From assembly GCA_029204225.1 (NCBI GenBank), contig MU832135.1, positions 21,438-85,437 of the forward strand: a stretch of 64,000 nucleotides of DNA, read 5' to 3'. Shown here piece by piece: positions 23,805-34,944 of the stretch. The translations under genes and the position numbers were made by a program. The DNA is from Diphasiastrum complanatum. Its lineage: Eukaryota; Streptophyta; Lycopodiopsida; Lycopodiales; Lycopodiaceae. Below the pieces are notes generated by a model that was given only the letters and a program-made list of their open reading frames with translations, ran no database searches and was not told where the DNA came from. Each line of letters starts with the position of its first letter. Within the stretch, counting starts at the first letter, position 1.

Positions 23805-24650
23805 ATGTCAGTGCAAGTTTCACTTTGCTTCGTCTCGTTTCGTTTTCGTTTAGAATTCTTTACGTTTCGTTAGGTTGTTCCAACTCAACCAAAAATAATT
23901 CGAGTGTCGCAAAACTTTCGCAAATCATTCATGATTTAATTCTGTCAATTTGTCACCATAGTTGTTTTGGCTAGAACTTTGCAATTTTCTGAGTGAATTT
24001 TTTCTCATCACTTGTAGATGAGGAGTCTGCGTGAACGCAGATGAGCCTGCATGTAGCCACAACAAGTAGCTTAAAAATCTACAAACTGATCCTTGGCACA
24101 TAAAATGCCACGTGCAAAAGCATGTAGTTTCAAATCTACAACACACCAAATGCCACGTGGAAAACACAGGAATGTTGAGGAAATGAATGCCAGGAACGCC
24201 ACTTGTAAAACAGAAACATTAAGGGAACGCCAGGAATTCCACCTGTAATACGAAGACGTTGAGGAAACGAGTCCTACGTGGATAGGATGGACGTTGAAGA
24301 AACGTTGCTCGCGGCATAGGCTAGAATTGGAACAAGTTCATTGATAACATTCATCTTAATGACATTAAAAATTTAGAAGGTCAGCCACAAAGAAAATGTT
24401 TCATCACAAGAGGAGCAAAGCTCAACCACAAGGAGATTGTTCATCCGCAAGGGGAGCTTAACTCATCCACAAGGGAGATCGCCAACTAGAAACTAGAAAC
24501 AACAATGCTAGTTTGAATGTACACAACCCTCTACAACAAACAAAGATTCTCTTTTGATGAATGAAATAAAGTAGGCTTACTCTTAGCTTATGAGCTTCAA
24601 TTGACCTATATATGTTTTTTGAATCTTGAGGATCCGCTCACATCAAAGTG
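23805..24650. other. Non-coding DNA with imperfect direct repeats
   Basis: Three imperfect units of about 41-46 bp begin at 24152, 24198 and 24239 (pattern GCCACNTGTAAAAC ... AAACATTAAGG/GACGTTGAGG). Another loose repetition of CACAAGGGGAG-type words lies at about 24395-24480. No coding sequence is recognised. Confidence 0.45.
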
Positions 24651-24755
24651 TTAGCATTGATTCGATCAACACAAATGCATAAGGGTGGCCTAGAATTAAG
24701 ATCGCCCTCAAATTTCTACTAAAATTAGAAAACTTACTATTTTGGCCACTATCTA

Positions 24756-24767
24756 GCTCTGATACCA
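24756..24767 (-). promoter_or_regulatory. Primer-binding site in the left arm
   Basis: GCTCTGATACCA is the reverse complement of the tRNA-iMet primer site TGGTATCAGAGC. It is followed leftward by leader sequence shared with the right arm. Confidence 0.85.
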
Positions 24768-24978
24768 TGCAAAAATTTTAGATCCAAAGATGATCCACAA
24801 TGTATAATCTAGGCCAGGAATGATAGCACCGACAACAAATGTACCAAGCCACAAAACTATTTGAGTTGTATATATATGTCTATCCATATTCTTGTGGCTT
24901 GCTACATTTGTTATCGGTGCCATCACTTTTGGCGTAGATCAAAGGTTTTGGATTATCTTTGGATCTAAAATTTTCACA

Positions 24979-24990
24979 TGGTATCAGAGC
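24979..24990 (+). promoter_or_regulatory. Primer-binding site in the right arm
   Basis: TGGTATCAGAGC directly after TTTTCACA. The leader continues rightward to about 25104 without a gag frame. Confidence 0.87.
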
Positions 24991-25375
24991 TAGCTAGTGG
25001 CCAAATATTGGAAGGGATTTGTTTATTTTTAGTAGAAATTTGAGAGCAACCTTAATTCTAGGATACTATTATGCATTTGTGTTGAGCAAGAATGTCAACT
25101 TATGTGTGTATAATTTTTGTTGATCCAATTGATTGAATGGTCCAATAGTCCTCTATGTTATCTCTTATTTTTGTGCTATTGACCACCTCCATCGGGTTCT
25201 TTTGCTTCCAATATATCTGCTTTTGAAATTTCCATAGCTCAAAAGTTTCACTTTAAAATCTTGCAATGTGTAATAGATTTCTAAGATCTAGTTTACTTTC
25301 CATATTGTACAATTCAATTGATATAAAGTTGATTTGATGATTAATGGTGGATCATTAAGATAGCATAATGCTTAA

Positions 25376-25440
25376 TGGCTAGGTTAGTTGTTAGAGCTTT
25401 TGCTAGGGTCATGACTCAAAAATTCAAGTTCGACTGAATT
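25376..25440 (+). repeat. Possible tRNA-derived sequence (SINE head or tRNA relic)
   Basis: TGGCTAGGTTAGTTG and TTAGAGC resemble a D-arm/A-box region. About 50 bases later AAGTTCGACT resembles a T-arm/B-box (GGTTCGANTCC). The spacing fits a Pol III promoter. I cannot fold a proper acceptor or anticodon stem, so it is at best a degenerate tRNA or the head of a tRNA-derived SINE. Confidence 0.28.
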
Positions 25441-25488
25441 GTTGGTCAAAGACGTGTTGATCTCTACTGATGCTACAAGTTAGTGAGC

Positions 25489-26228
25489 TGTTGCTACGAA
25501 ACAAATGCAACTTTGTCACAACACAAACACGAAGCGAAGGTCGAAGGACGAACATTTCGTGATAGTCAACGTCCCTTGACTCGAAGCACGAACAATTCGA
25601 AAATCGTAAACACCTCCAGAAACGAAAAACTACGAAAGAGACGAAGAGAAATCTTTTGCGTTGCCAGCTAGCAGCTCAACGGGCTTGGAGTCATAGACTT
25701 CATGCCCAGCTAAAATGAATGGCAATGAGGAGACTAACTAACTAGTTGATTGGCGTTAACTAGTCTTGAGATTCTACGTTTAGCCATCTTGTAAACTCCA
25801 CACTGTGGAGGTATAAACAATCCTCTCTAGATCATAAAAACAGAATGAATAGAGAGATCTGTAAGAGAGAGAGTGAGAGAGGTAGCGAGTAGAGTAGAAA
25901 GAAAATACTAGAAACGATAGTTGTGCATGAAAGTCTGCCAACGAGCAGAACACAACGAAAGAGCATAGTGTTATTTCGCCAACGATCGAGACACTGACGA
26001 TCTCGTTCTAAAAACAAAACTATAATATAGTCGCTCTATTTTTGTGCATCTCCCCGCCTTGTGCTGTCAATTTGTCATGATTTCTAGAATAGAATGTGTT
26101 CTGTGATGTGTAGTCGCATGTATGGGATCCTGTAAACAACTTCCGCACAAAAGAAAATTCAAAGACATAAAATTGTTCGTGAATAAGAAGACGAAGATGA
26201 AAAAGAAAACAGCCTCGCTTCCGCGACA
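25489..26228 (+). repeat. 5' LTR (740 bp)
   Basis: It starts TGTTGCTACG and ends TTCCGCGACA immediately before the PBS. Its first part matches the 3' copy from 30260 (for example CGTCCCTTGACTCGAAGCAC and CACTGTGGAGGTATAAAC). Several CGAAG/CGAAC words recur in U3. Confidence 0.85.
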
Positions 26229-26240
26229 TGGTATCAGAGC
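26229..26240 (+). promoter_or_regulatory. Primer-binding site (tRNA-iMet)
   Basis: TGGTATCAGAGC abuts the LTR end CGACA. Confidence 0.92.
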
Positions 26241-26270
26241 ACACATGTTATCACTATTGATATCCCAGCA

Positions 26271-27060
26271 GTGATTCTTCCAAACAACATAATATGGCTA
26301 CAACAATCCAGAAAATTCAAAATCAAAACGCTTCTGAAGGGCGAAGGCATCTGGCCGGTGACCGAGCTCTCAAAGGTGCAGCCTCTAGAGGGAGACCCGA
26401 GGAGAGCTGAGTGGATAAAAAAAGATGAGCGCGCAATGGCGATCATCATTTCATCCATAAATGAAGATCTACTCATGCAGATTGAAGACTACAAAAGCAG
26501 CCATGCAGCGTGGGAAAGATTGAAGCAGAAGTATGAAGTGAGGACTGCAGCTGCATGCATCTTCACAATAAGCTGCAATCCATACGGTGAGATGGCAACT
26601 AGTTGGATCAGCATGTTGAGAAGATCAAAACATTCTTTGCTCAACATGCTACATCAGGACATGAGCATTAGGTCCCAACACCACATCAGTTGATGTACTT
26701 TATGAAATCTCTATCAACGTCTTATCAGCCGCTGAGAATGCTCATACTGAGTCTACCAAATATGACATTCGACAAAGTAGTTAGTCTTGTCGCTGATGAG
26801 AGACAAAGGAGAGGGAAGCAATGATCAAGAGAAAGCTCTCTTCATGAAGGGGAAGAAGAAAAACAAAAGCAAGCCAAGATTCGAGAAGACAAAGTCCTCG
26901 AATCAATAATCTTCTTCTTGCGATCATTGCCACAAATCAACCCATACGGCCAACAAATGCTGGTTCAATCCAACAATACCTTGCATGCACTGCAAGAAGA
27001 AAGGGCATTATGCATACGATTGCAGATTCAAGCCACAAAGAAAGAACAAAGCTGAAAAGG
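26271..27060 (+). pseudogene. Copia gag with two CCHC zinc knuckles
   Basis: The N-terminal part has KFKIKTLLKGEGIWPV and AMAIIISSINEDLLMQIE, then HAAWERLKQKYEV. After a frameshift near 26540 the sequence continues with SLSTSYQPLRML and FDKVVSLVADE. Two zinc knuckles follow: CDHCHKSTHTANKC at about 26920 and CMHCKKKGHYAYDC at about 26980-27020. Double knuckles are shared with the related element in the inverted block at 16.3-17.5 kb. Confidence 0.82.
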
Positions 27061-27410
27061 CAAACGTTGTAGAGTCATCAAAGGATGCTGAAAGAGGCGA
27101 CGAAGCTTTCACGATACTCGATGAAGCTTCACCAAGCTACTCTAAACACGATTACGATGATGTAGTCATTGATTCAGAAGCAATATCACACATAACCTAC
27201 AACAAGAAGGTCTTGATCGACTTTCATGAACTCAAAAACAACAGAGCAGTGATTCTAGGTTATGGAAGCATACCCGATGTCAAAGGCATCAACACTCTAC
27301 AGCTGCGAACATTGTCAGGCCAAGCGGAGCTACCAGGAGCACTTTATGTGCCCTCACTAAAAAAAGATCTGCTATTTGTCTCCAAGATGGCAGATCTAGG
27401 CATTTGAGTT
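27061..27410 (+). pseudogene. Copia protease region
   Basis: In frame with the second knuckle. The expected aspartic protease motif D-S/T-G-A reads VIDSEAISHI, so the catalytic Gly is replaced by Glu. Further family motifs follow: VILGYGSIPDVKGINTLQL and LYVPSLKKDLLFVSKM. This substitution alone would abolish activity. Confidence 0.8.
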
Positions 27411-28477
27411 TTGTTCGATGACAACACTTGCCGTATGATCGAGAAGACGACAAATAAGTTGTTGACGGTCGGATGTAGAGAAGGAAATCTCTACCAAGCA
27501 AAAATAGTCAGCAACTTTGATAGCATATTGAATGCATCAGAAAATGAAGATCAGCTCTGGCATAGGAGGCTGTATCATCTGAACATGCGAAGCCTGCATG
27601 ACATGTACGAGAAAGACACGGTCACAGGTCTCAAAATTTCAAGGCCCGAAACTGAGTTCTGCGAAGCTTGCCAGAAGGGCAAGCAACATCGGAATCCATT
27701 CACGCATGAGGGAAGAAGAGCCAAGGAAGTTCTTGAGCTCGTCCACTCTGATGTTTGTGGACCGATGAAGATGGATTTGCTCTTAGATTCGAGATATTTT
27801 CTGACGTTCATAGATGATTACAGCTGGATGACCATGATTCACTACTCGAAGAAGAAATCTGAAGTGTTTGATTCCTTCAAGAAGTTCGTGGCATTTGTAG
27901 AGCGACACACCTCGAAAAAGATACATATCCTTAGACCTGACAACGAGGATGAATACAAAAGCACAGAATTCTCAAGATTATGCGAAGAATAGGGGATAGA
28001 ACACGAGTTCACTCCTGCATACACACCAGAATACAATGGTGTGGCAGAAAGAAGAAACAAAACGCTAGTCGAAGGAGCCAGATGCATGATGGCACAGGTC
28101 AATTGCCAGGTCAATTCTGGGCTGAGGCAATAGTTGCAACTGTACACCTACAGAACAGATCTACAATGACAACGCTGGAAAACAAAACACCATATGAAAT
28201 GTGGATAGGCAGAAAGCCTGATCTGTCATATGTACGTGTGTTTGGATGTGCAGCATACAAGCACATTTCCAAAGAAAAAAGGAGCAAGCTCGATGACAAA
28301 TTTGAGCAAACAATCATGGTCGGCTACTCGAATGGAACACATGTGTACAGACTCTATAGCCCAACCATGAAGAAGTTTGATGAGTCCACATTCCTTGGAC
28401 TGAAAGACAAAAGAGGCCACAAAAGAGACCACGATATCTTCACACTACTGCCTATTCAAGAGGGAGATCAAGGATAG
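27411..28477 (+). pseudogene. Copia pre-integrase and integrase
   Basis: LWHRRLYHLNM and CEACQKGKQHRNPF form the HHCC zinc finger. The core shows HSDVCGPM, FIDDYSWM and an altered RPDNEDEYKS (family consensus has GG). A TAG interrupts after SRLCEE at about 27990. After a frameshift the C-terminal half reads FWAEAIVATVHLQNRS, EMWIGRKPDLSYVRVFGCAA and KFEQTIMVGYS. Confidence 0.85.
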
Positions 28478-28732
28478 ACATCAAATCAGAATACAGAGCC
28501 GCAGACTTTAGAGCAGCAAGAAGCAGAGGATTAACCCCACGAACAACAAATATTTGAACAACAACAAAACGAACCTCGAAGCTCAACAAGACAAAGAAGA
28601 CCTCCAGACTGCTACTCTGACAATCTTCAATGGAGTGAAAACATGCAATTTGAATACTACAGCTTCACAGAAGAGCCAACAATATACCAAGAGACTACCC
28701 AGAGTCCAAAGGGAGAATTCTGAAAGTAGGCA

Positions 28733-30240
28733 ATGTCAGAGGAGATGGAGTCGATGAGGCAAAACGAGGCATGGACATTAGAGCAACTGTTAGAAAACAA
28801 AAAGATAGTCGACTGCAAGTGGGTGTATAAGAAAAAGATAAAATCTGATAGCACCATTGGCTGCTACAAAGCCAGGCTTCTCACAAAGGGCTATACGCAG
28901 AGATACGGTGTCTATTATTTTGACACATATTCGCCCATGGTCAAGATGACAAGCATAAGGCTACTCCTTGCATATGCCACATAGTACAATCTGGAAATTC
29001 ATCATACTGACGTGAAGATAGTCTTTCTCCATGGAGATCTAGAGGAGAAATCTTCATGAAGCAATCTAAAGGCTATGAAGATCCCGACAACAGACAATAT
29101 GTCTGACGATTGTAGAAATGCATCTACGGTCTAAAACATGCATCACGAGCTTGGTATAAAAAGCTTGATGGTCTTCTAAAGTCTCTAGACTTCAATCCTA
29201 CTCAACCAGACTACAATGTCTATATTAAAAGAGTAGGAAAAGATTTTGTGATACTGACCATTTTTGTGGACGATTCGCTGACGATAGGAAATACCTTGAT
29301 GCTGATCAAAGACACGAAAATTCAGATTTCTGAAAGCTATGAAATCACAGATCTCGAAGAAGCAACAAAATGCATAGGACTGCAGTTCAGAAGAAATCGA
29401 ACAAAGGGCGAAACGCACTTGAGTCAGTCTAAATATGCCAGAAAGGTGCTAAAGTAGTACCACATGATGGACTGCAAAGAAAAGACCACACCAATGATAG
29501 CTGGAGTCAAGCTCACGAAGCAGGATTGCCCAAAAACGGAAGAAGAAGAACAGAGGATGGCATGTATACCCTACTAGAACTTAACTGGTAGTCGATGTAC
29601 TTGACAATCTGTATCAGACCCGATCTGGCTTTCTTTGTTTACGCCTTGAGCCAATTCTCTTCCAATCCCAGCATGGCACATTGGCAAATGGCAAAACAAA
29701 TCCTACAATATCTAAAAGGTACCTACAATGTGGGATTAACCTACAAAGCTGAAATCGAAGAAAAAGGATTCGAGTTGCACCACTATAGTGATGCAAGCTG
29801 GGCGAGCTGCAAGGATGACAACAAGTCCATTACAGGAGGATGTAAATAGCGTGCGGAGCTACAATTAGCTAGATATGCAAAAAGCAAACCTTGGTGGCTC
29901 AATCCTCTTGCGAAGCCGAATATGTCGCAGTTTCAAAGGTTGCAAATGAGGTAGTGTGGCTACAGATGATGCTGGAGGCAATCAAGATACCACGAGAGGG
30001 GCCAAGCATGATGATGATGGACTCTCAAAGTGCCATCTATCTATCCTAGGATCCTGTCCTCCATTCAAAGACAAAGCACATACTCTGAAGTACCATCGCA
30101 TTCGAGATTTGATCTCGAAAGGAGAGCTCTAGGTCCAGTATATTAAATTAAAAAATATGGTTGCAAATCTGCTCACGAAACCGTTCGACAAGCCACTCTT
30201 TGCCAAGCAAAGAAAAGCAATTGGATTAAACGTACAAAGC
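28733..30240 (+). pseudogene. Copia reverse transcriptase and RNase H
   Basis: KWVYKKKIKSD, KARLLTKGYTQRYGV and SIRLLLAYAT open the RT. After stops and shifts, TIFVDDSLTIG carries the catalytic FVDD (about 29260) and ITDLEEATKCIGLQF follows. RNase H has MYLTICIRPDLAFFVYALSQ, HYSDASWASCKDD, then a stop after GGCK. It then continues in another frame with QTLVAQSSCEAEYVAVSKVA and AIYLS. It ends near NLLTKPFDKPLF. Confidence 0.85.
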
Positions 30241-30259
30241 TGAAAAGTTCAAGAGGGAG

Positions 30260-30694
30260 TGTAAAAAATGATGAACTCTTGCAACTTTGTCGCAACACGA
30301 ACACGAAGGGAAGGTCGAAAGACGAACAATTCGTGACATTCAACGTCCCTTGACTCGAAGCACAAACGATTCGCGAATCGTAAACACCTCCAGAAACGAA
30401 AAACTACAAAAGAGACGAAGAGGAATCTTTCGCGCTGCCAGCTGGCAGCTCAACGGGCTTGGAGTCATAGACTTCATGCCCAACTGAAATGAATGGCAAC
30501 GACGGAGACTAACTAGCTAGTTGATTGGCATTAACTAGATCTGCGCTGTTAAGGGGGTCACGCTTCTTTAGCGAACCTTCTAGTTTCATTTTCGTTTCAA
30601 GTTGTAAACTCCACACTGTGGAGGTATAAACGGTCCTCTCTGGATCATAAAAATAGAATGAATAGAGAGATCTGTAAGAGACAGAGAGAGAGGT
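30260..30694 (+). repeat. 3' LTR, truncated (first 435 bp)
   Basis: It starts TGTAAAAAATGATGAAC after the purine tract. It matches the 5' LTR but has an extra segment around 30540-30600. It ends in GAGACAGAGAGAGAG, where the next element starts. Confidence 0.8.
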
Positions 30695-30695
30695 G

Positions 30696-31773
30696 TGTTG
30701 GATCTATTCCCTCTACTCTCCTAAATTCCATTTTAATCTGCCTCCATTCATGCTGCATATTTATTAACGTTGTCACACAGTTTGCATATTTATACGCAGA
30801 TTCGCACAGACGAAAAAAAGGCAAAAGAATCACGACACTGTGTTTTTACACACACTATGGTGACAGGCGAAAAGTGGACACTATCTTACTGAATGCCAAA
30901 GGTTCCCTGAAAGCAAAGGCACCCTGTAAATCTAATCCTGAGGCTGTTCGTAAGAGTGATGCACTTTTTGCATCATCACCAACGTTCACTTTGGTATCGA
31001 CTAATGTCGCACCCTTTTCACGCTCACCCCATGCAGTTGCGCTAACAGATTGGACAACGGTTGCAGCCACCCACGATCTCCTACAAACAACACATCCACT
31101 CTGTACTTTCACATCTGCACACCTATAATATTATGTATATATATACTGGACACCATTTGTGTAAAACAAAGATGAAGAGAATCAGAGAAGTAGTGAAGTA
31201 GATGAAGAGAAGAGGTTTCATTCCTCATTGTAGATTGAAATAAGCTTTGTAGGGCACGCAGTTTCGTCCGCTATTGTCTTGTGCTCTATCGAATTATTGA
31301 TATGTATACATGATATACTTAATCTGATACAGTTCATTGTTCTGCGTTCAGATCCGTGTTAATATTGCTATGCTTATTCCTCATTTTGTTTGATCTTTCT
31401 AGTTGTTCTTTCTGGTCATAGATGACTAACATTTAGTCTTGTCTTTCACGAATCATTCGCAACCAATTATCAGTCGAGCACAGTCTAGCTCTTCGCGAAT
31501 CATTCACCACATATAATTTGTCTTGTTATTCGCGACAACTTATTTTTCTGGCACTTCATCTGTTAATGTTTGGCTGCGTAATCTAGAATGACCGTGATTT
31601 CCATCACTAAAGTTTTGTTCATTCTGATAGGCATAGTCATGCTTACGGAGAGAGTTGTATAGTTCATTCCGCTGCGCACGAACATTTTCTGTTCGAGTTC
31701 GTTCCTCGTTCGTTTCTTGTTCGAGTTCGTTTCTTGTGAGTGTTCGTCATTTATTCTTCCCCTCTCTCCCACA
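30696..31773 (+). repeat. 5' LTR of another copia (1078 bp)
   Basis: It starts TGTTGGATCT and ends CTCTCCCACA, followed at once by a PBS. It contains a TATATATA stretch (31137-31146) and short TTCGAGTTCGTT-type repeats near the right end. No second copy is in the window, so the left terminus rests on the TG...CA rule and the junction with the truncated LTR. Confidence 0.7.
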
Positions 31774-31786
31774 TGGTATCAGAGCC
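31774..31786 (+). promoter_or_regulatory. Primer-binding site (tRNA-iMet)
   Basis: TGGTATCAGAGCC abuts the LTR terminus CCCACA. Confidence 0.92.
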
Positions 31787-31925
31787 ATTTTTCATAGCTT
31801 GATTAGCTTCCACAGTACAAGACTCTACTAGCCGATAGAGTAATTGTTTTCTTGTTCTATAAATATTAGATTTTCATACTTAAGTCACTGCTAGTTTCTC
31901 CTATCACTTAGACTAATTCTTCCAC

Positions 31926-32160
31926 ATGGATTCCCAAGGGAAAGCCAGTCCTATCATGGACAAGCTTGATGGAGCCAATTACCATCTGTGGAAATTTAAG
32001 ATGAAAACTGTACTAATGGCAAAAGAATTGTACGACGTTGTTACAGGTGCAGAAGGGAAACCTGAAGCGGACGACACAACAATCGCCAGATGGAAGCTGA
32101 AGGATAGAAAGCTTTCGCGCTGATCATCCTCAACATCACGGATACCCAGATCGGCCATGT
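31926..32160 (+). pseudogene. Copia gag, N-terminal stub
   Basis: An open frame of 65 codons from ATG at 31926 includes DKLDGANYHLWKFKMKTVLM, the classic start of copia gag, and DDTTIARWKLKD. A frame change at about 32115 leads to ALIILNI-like sequence and the homology ends near 32160. The rest of the element is missing. Confidence 0.85.
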
Positions 32161-34080
32161 ATCCTTCTCTACAATTCAATTGTTTTACATATTTGTGGAC
32201 CTTTTTATTTTATTTTATTTTTATGAGCTACTTATATGAATCATTTTGTTTTCTTGACATTGAAATGCAGTTAGTTCATAATTGATTCATATTTGATATA
32301 CATGTTAATTTATCTTCACTATAGTTGGTTTTATTGTCAAGAGAGCCATTATTGACATCCAGAAGTCAACCAAATTTGAAATCTTTCAGTTTGTTAAGCT
32401 TCAAAGTTAGTGAAATTTATTCATTTTTAACTTTCATCAACACCATAATAGAGACAACTAGCTTCAAATCTCGTCGAAGTTTGTCTAGCTTTGACATGTT
32501 TTGGTTCAGGATGATTGTTTGTACTTCCCAGAATGCATATATCAGAATTTTGTTTGTATCCATTGAGTATTTTAAATTTTCTTTTTGGGAACTGTTGATC
32601 TTTGGTGAGCACTCTCTTATTTTCTATGCTGGATAAGTTATAATCCATACAAAATAATTTGAAGTCGATTGTGAATATCTCCGAGCAATTGTGGTTTAGA
32701 ACTAGTGGTTATATATAGTCAAGGATACCAATCTAATCTAGAATGAGTATTGAAACTTTAGCGAGTTATCAATGTTTTTATTAATAGATTTGAAAAACAT
32801 TAGCATGTAAAAAATTTGAATATGATTTTATACACCAAAAAATTTCAATATATTGTTTCAAAGTATCTCAAACTTGAACAAAGATTCATATACAATTTTA
32901 TGTAATCAAACAAGGTGATCTAAAAGATCACAAGAAGCTTCACCACTCATGTGTATGCTTGAACTTAAAAAATCATGCAAAATCGTTGGAAAGTGCACAA
33001 AAAAAAATTGCATTTAAAAAAGTTAAAAGAAGAAGAGAAAACAAAGGCATTTTACTGATCAAACTTGTGTAATAAAGACATATCAGCTTTTAGTGAATCA
33101 TCATGATAGATTACTACTATTTCGACAAAGCTAAAATAAACTTTATAATATGTTTCAAGTAACTTAAATTCAAACCAATCCATTATGAAACAAAAAATCT
33201 TTATGATTAGCTCAATTATGGACATTGTTTTATTCAAGAACAATTGTAAAGTAAGTTTTCTCTAACACATGTTTTAAAGTCTTCAATTTCAAAACACATC
33301 AATTACTCTTAAGAGGTCTTATGTTGCAACCACTTAGGGGTATCGATAATACCTGCCCATATCTTATGTTATAGCCACATATGGGTATCAATAATAACTC
33401 CCCCTATCAATCTTGAGAGGGTATTTAAAATTTATAGACCCATGTTGTTGATTTTGTTTATTGATGCCATGATCAATAAATGCTAGCTATCAAAGTGAAA
33501 ATGCAATACCTGCAGAGCACTGGTGGTAGCCTTGCTGTATTTATGGTTGAGAGGAAATTCAAACTATTACTCAAGACATTTGTATATTCTATGGTTTGTT
33601 TTCTCAATTGTAAAAAACTTTTTAAAAAAAGAAACACACAAGGTACTATAGAATGTGTAGACGATAGCGACCCATCAATGGCGTGTTGGTGAGAGCTTCC
33701 TTTTTGAGTGAAACTTACTTGCAAACACACGACAAATCAAGTGGTGTGTCCAGTGTCAGTGTCACTTGCTAGGCACAAGGACAAGTTAAACTCCTGCATG
33801 AATAACAATTTGCAATTTGACATGTGCAATGTGCCTCAACAATCATCTTCACCAATACAAAACAAGGTGACGAAAAATATCACGATCAACTTTGTCGCAT
33901 GAGCTACAAGATACATTCAAGTCTTAAAAAACGGAAAACCAATGATTGCAATTCAAAGAAAATAAATATAAAATTATAAACTAGTTTCAATAGTCGTGTT
34001 AGCCAATAAGAACAACTCAAATTTAAGAGATAATGAACCTAAAATGTCACAAGAAATTACTTGAAAATCCGTATGTTTTT
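32161..34080. other. AT-rich stretch with one short tandem repeat
   Basis: No coding sequence is recognised. Two 45-bp direct repeats occur at 33317-33361 and 33362-33406 (TCTTATGTTRYARCCAC ... GGGTATCRATAATA). Open frames at 32325-32636 and 33480-33692 show no domain. Confidence 0.5.
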
Positions 34081-34204
34081 ACACCCTTACATATTTAATG
34101 TTAAAACTTAAAAAGTTTATTATGGGACAAAGGTGTTGCTCTTGGCATGTGGCATCTTCTGGGTTCCTCGACTTGCTTGATGCCTTCCCTGTGTTGTTGC
34201 TACT

Positions 34205-34276
34205 CAAAGGACGAGAGACGATCATAGGCGAGAGACGAGAGACGATCAAAGACGAGAGACCATCAGAGGCGAGAGA
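34205..34276. repeat. GAGAGACGATCA minisatellite
   Basis: About four imperfect 17-bp units (GAGAGACGATCATAGGC type) plus an extra GAGAGAC. An open frame (34098-34412) crosses it but shows no domain. Confidence 0.65.
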
Positions 34277-34904
34277 CAGGCTTCCTTTTGTCCATTCGAG
34301 CTTCATCTCCAATTTAGCTGCACAAACCGGGGCATGCAAGGAAATCAGCCATCTCCACATTCTCTCAACACAATTTTCTATTCTGATCATCATCTCTCAT
34401 GCACTCAATTAATCTTATTCTGCTTTGCTCTTCTTACTATTCTGAAGATCCATCCCACTGGTTCTGAAGTTAGGGTAAATTTCCATTCTGTTATGCATCG
34501 TTTTGTTGTCTCTCATTATGCTTCTTTATGCCTACAGGGCTTCAGATATATCGAACATGGGGTTTGCGGACAGGGCTTAGGGCGGGAGAGTGTTTGCTTG
34601 ATTGAAGGATGAAGGGATGGATAGACGAGCAGGTCTGATACCTGACATAAAATTCTAGCTATTTCGAAAATTATGAGATTTTAGCGTGAGCGACAATGCC
34701 GAGGTGCTACTTTCTTTTTATTAGGTTTGAAAGCTGAGAACAAACAGAGGATAGAAAGCGGGTGAAACAGGCCTAAAAGCGGTCAATCAAGCATTGGCGA
34801 TAGCGGTCTAGGTATGCCGGAAGCAGCAAATCTTTTAAGATCTGCATGCATTAGATACGGCTAGTGATGTTTCGTTATTCTGATCTTGTGTGTGTGTGTG
34901 TGTG

Positions 34905-34944
<40 letters not shown>

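Larger units (their letters stand above)
24651..25104. repeat. Inverted repeat of LTR-end/PBS/leader segments
   Basis: The left arm (24651-24854) is the near-reverse complement of the right arm (24892-25104), around a 37-bp centre. Shared words include AAGCCACAA/TTGTGGCTT, GATCCAAAGATGATCC, TTTAGATCCAAAGAT, and GGCCACTA next to the primer site. Each arm holds a TGGTATCAGAGC primer-binding site: minus strand at 24756-24767, plus strand at 24979-24990. In the right arm TTTTCACA precedes the PBS as an LTR end should. The structure is two 5' ends of the same retroelement family facing outward from a common centre. Confidence 0.85.
25489..30694 (+). mobile_element. Decayed Ty1-copia element with truncated 3' LTR
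   Basis: Parts: 5' LTR 25489-26228, PBS 26229-26240, gag from about 26271, protease, integrase, reverse transcriptase and RNase H to about 30240, polypurine tract AAGAGGGAG at 30251-30259, and the first 435 bp of the 3' LTR from 30260. The 3' LTR stops in a GA-rich stretch where another copia 5' LTR begins. Many stops and frameshifts. Confidence 0.88.
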
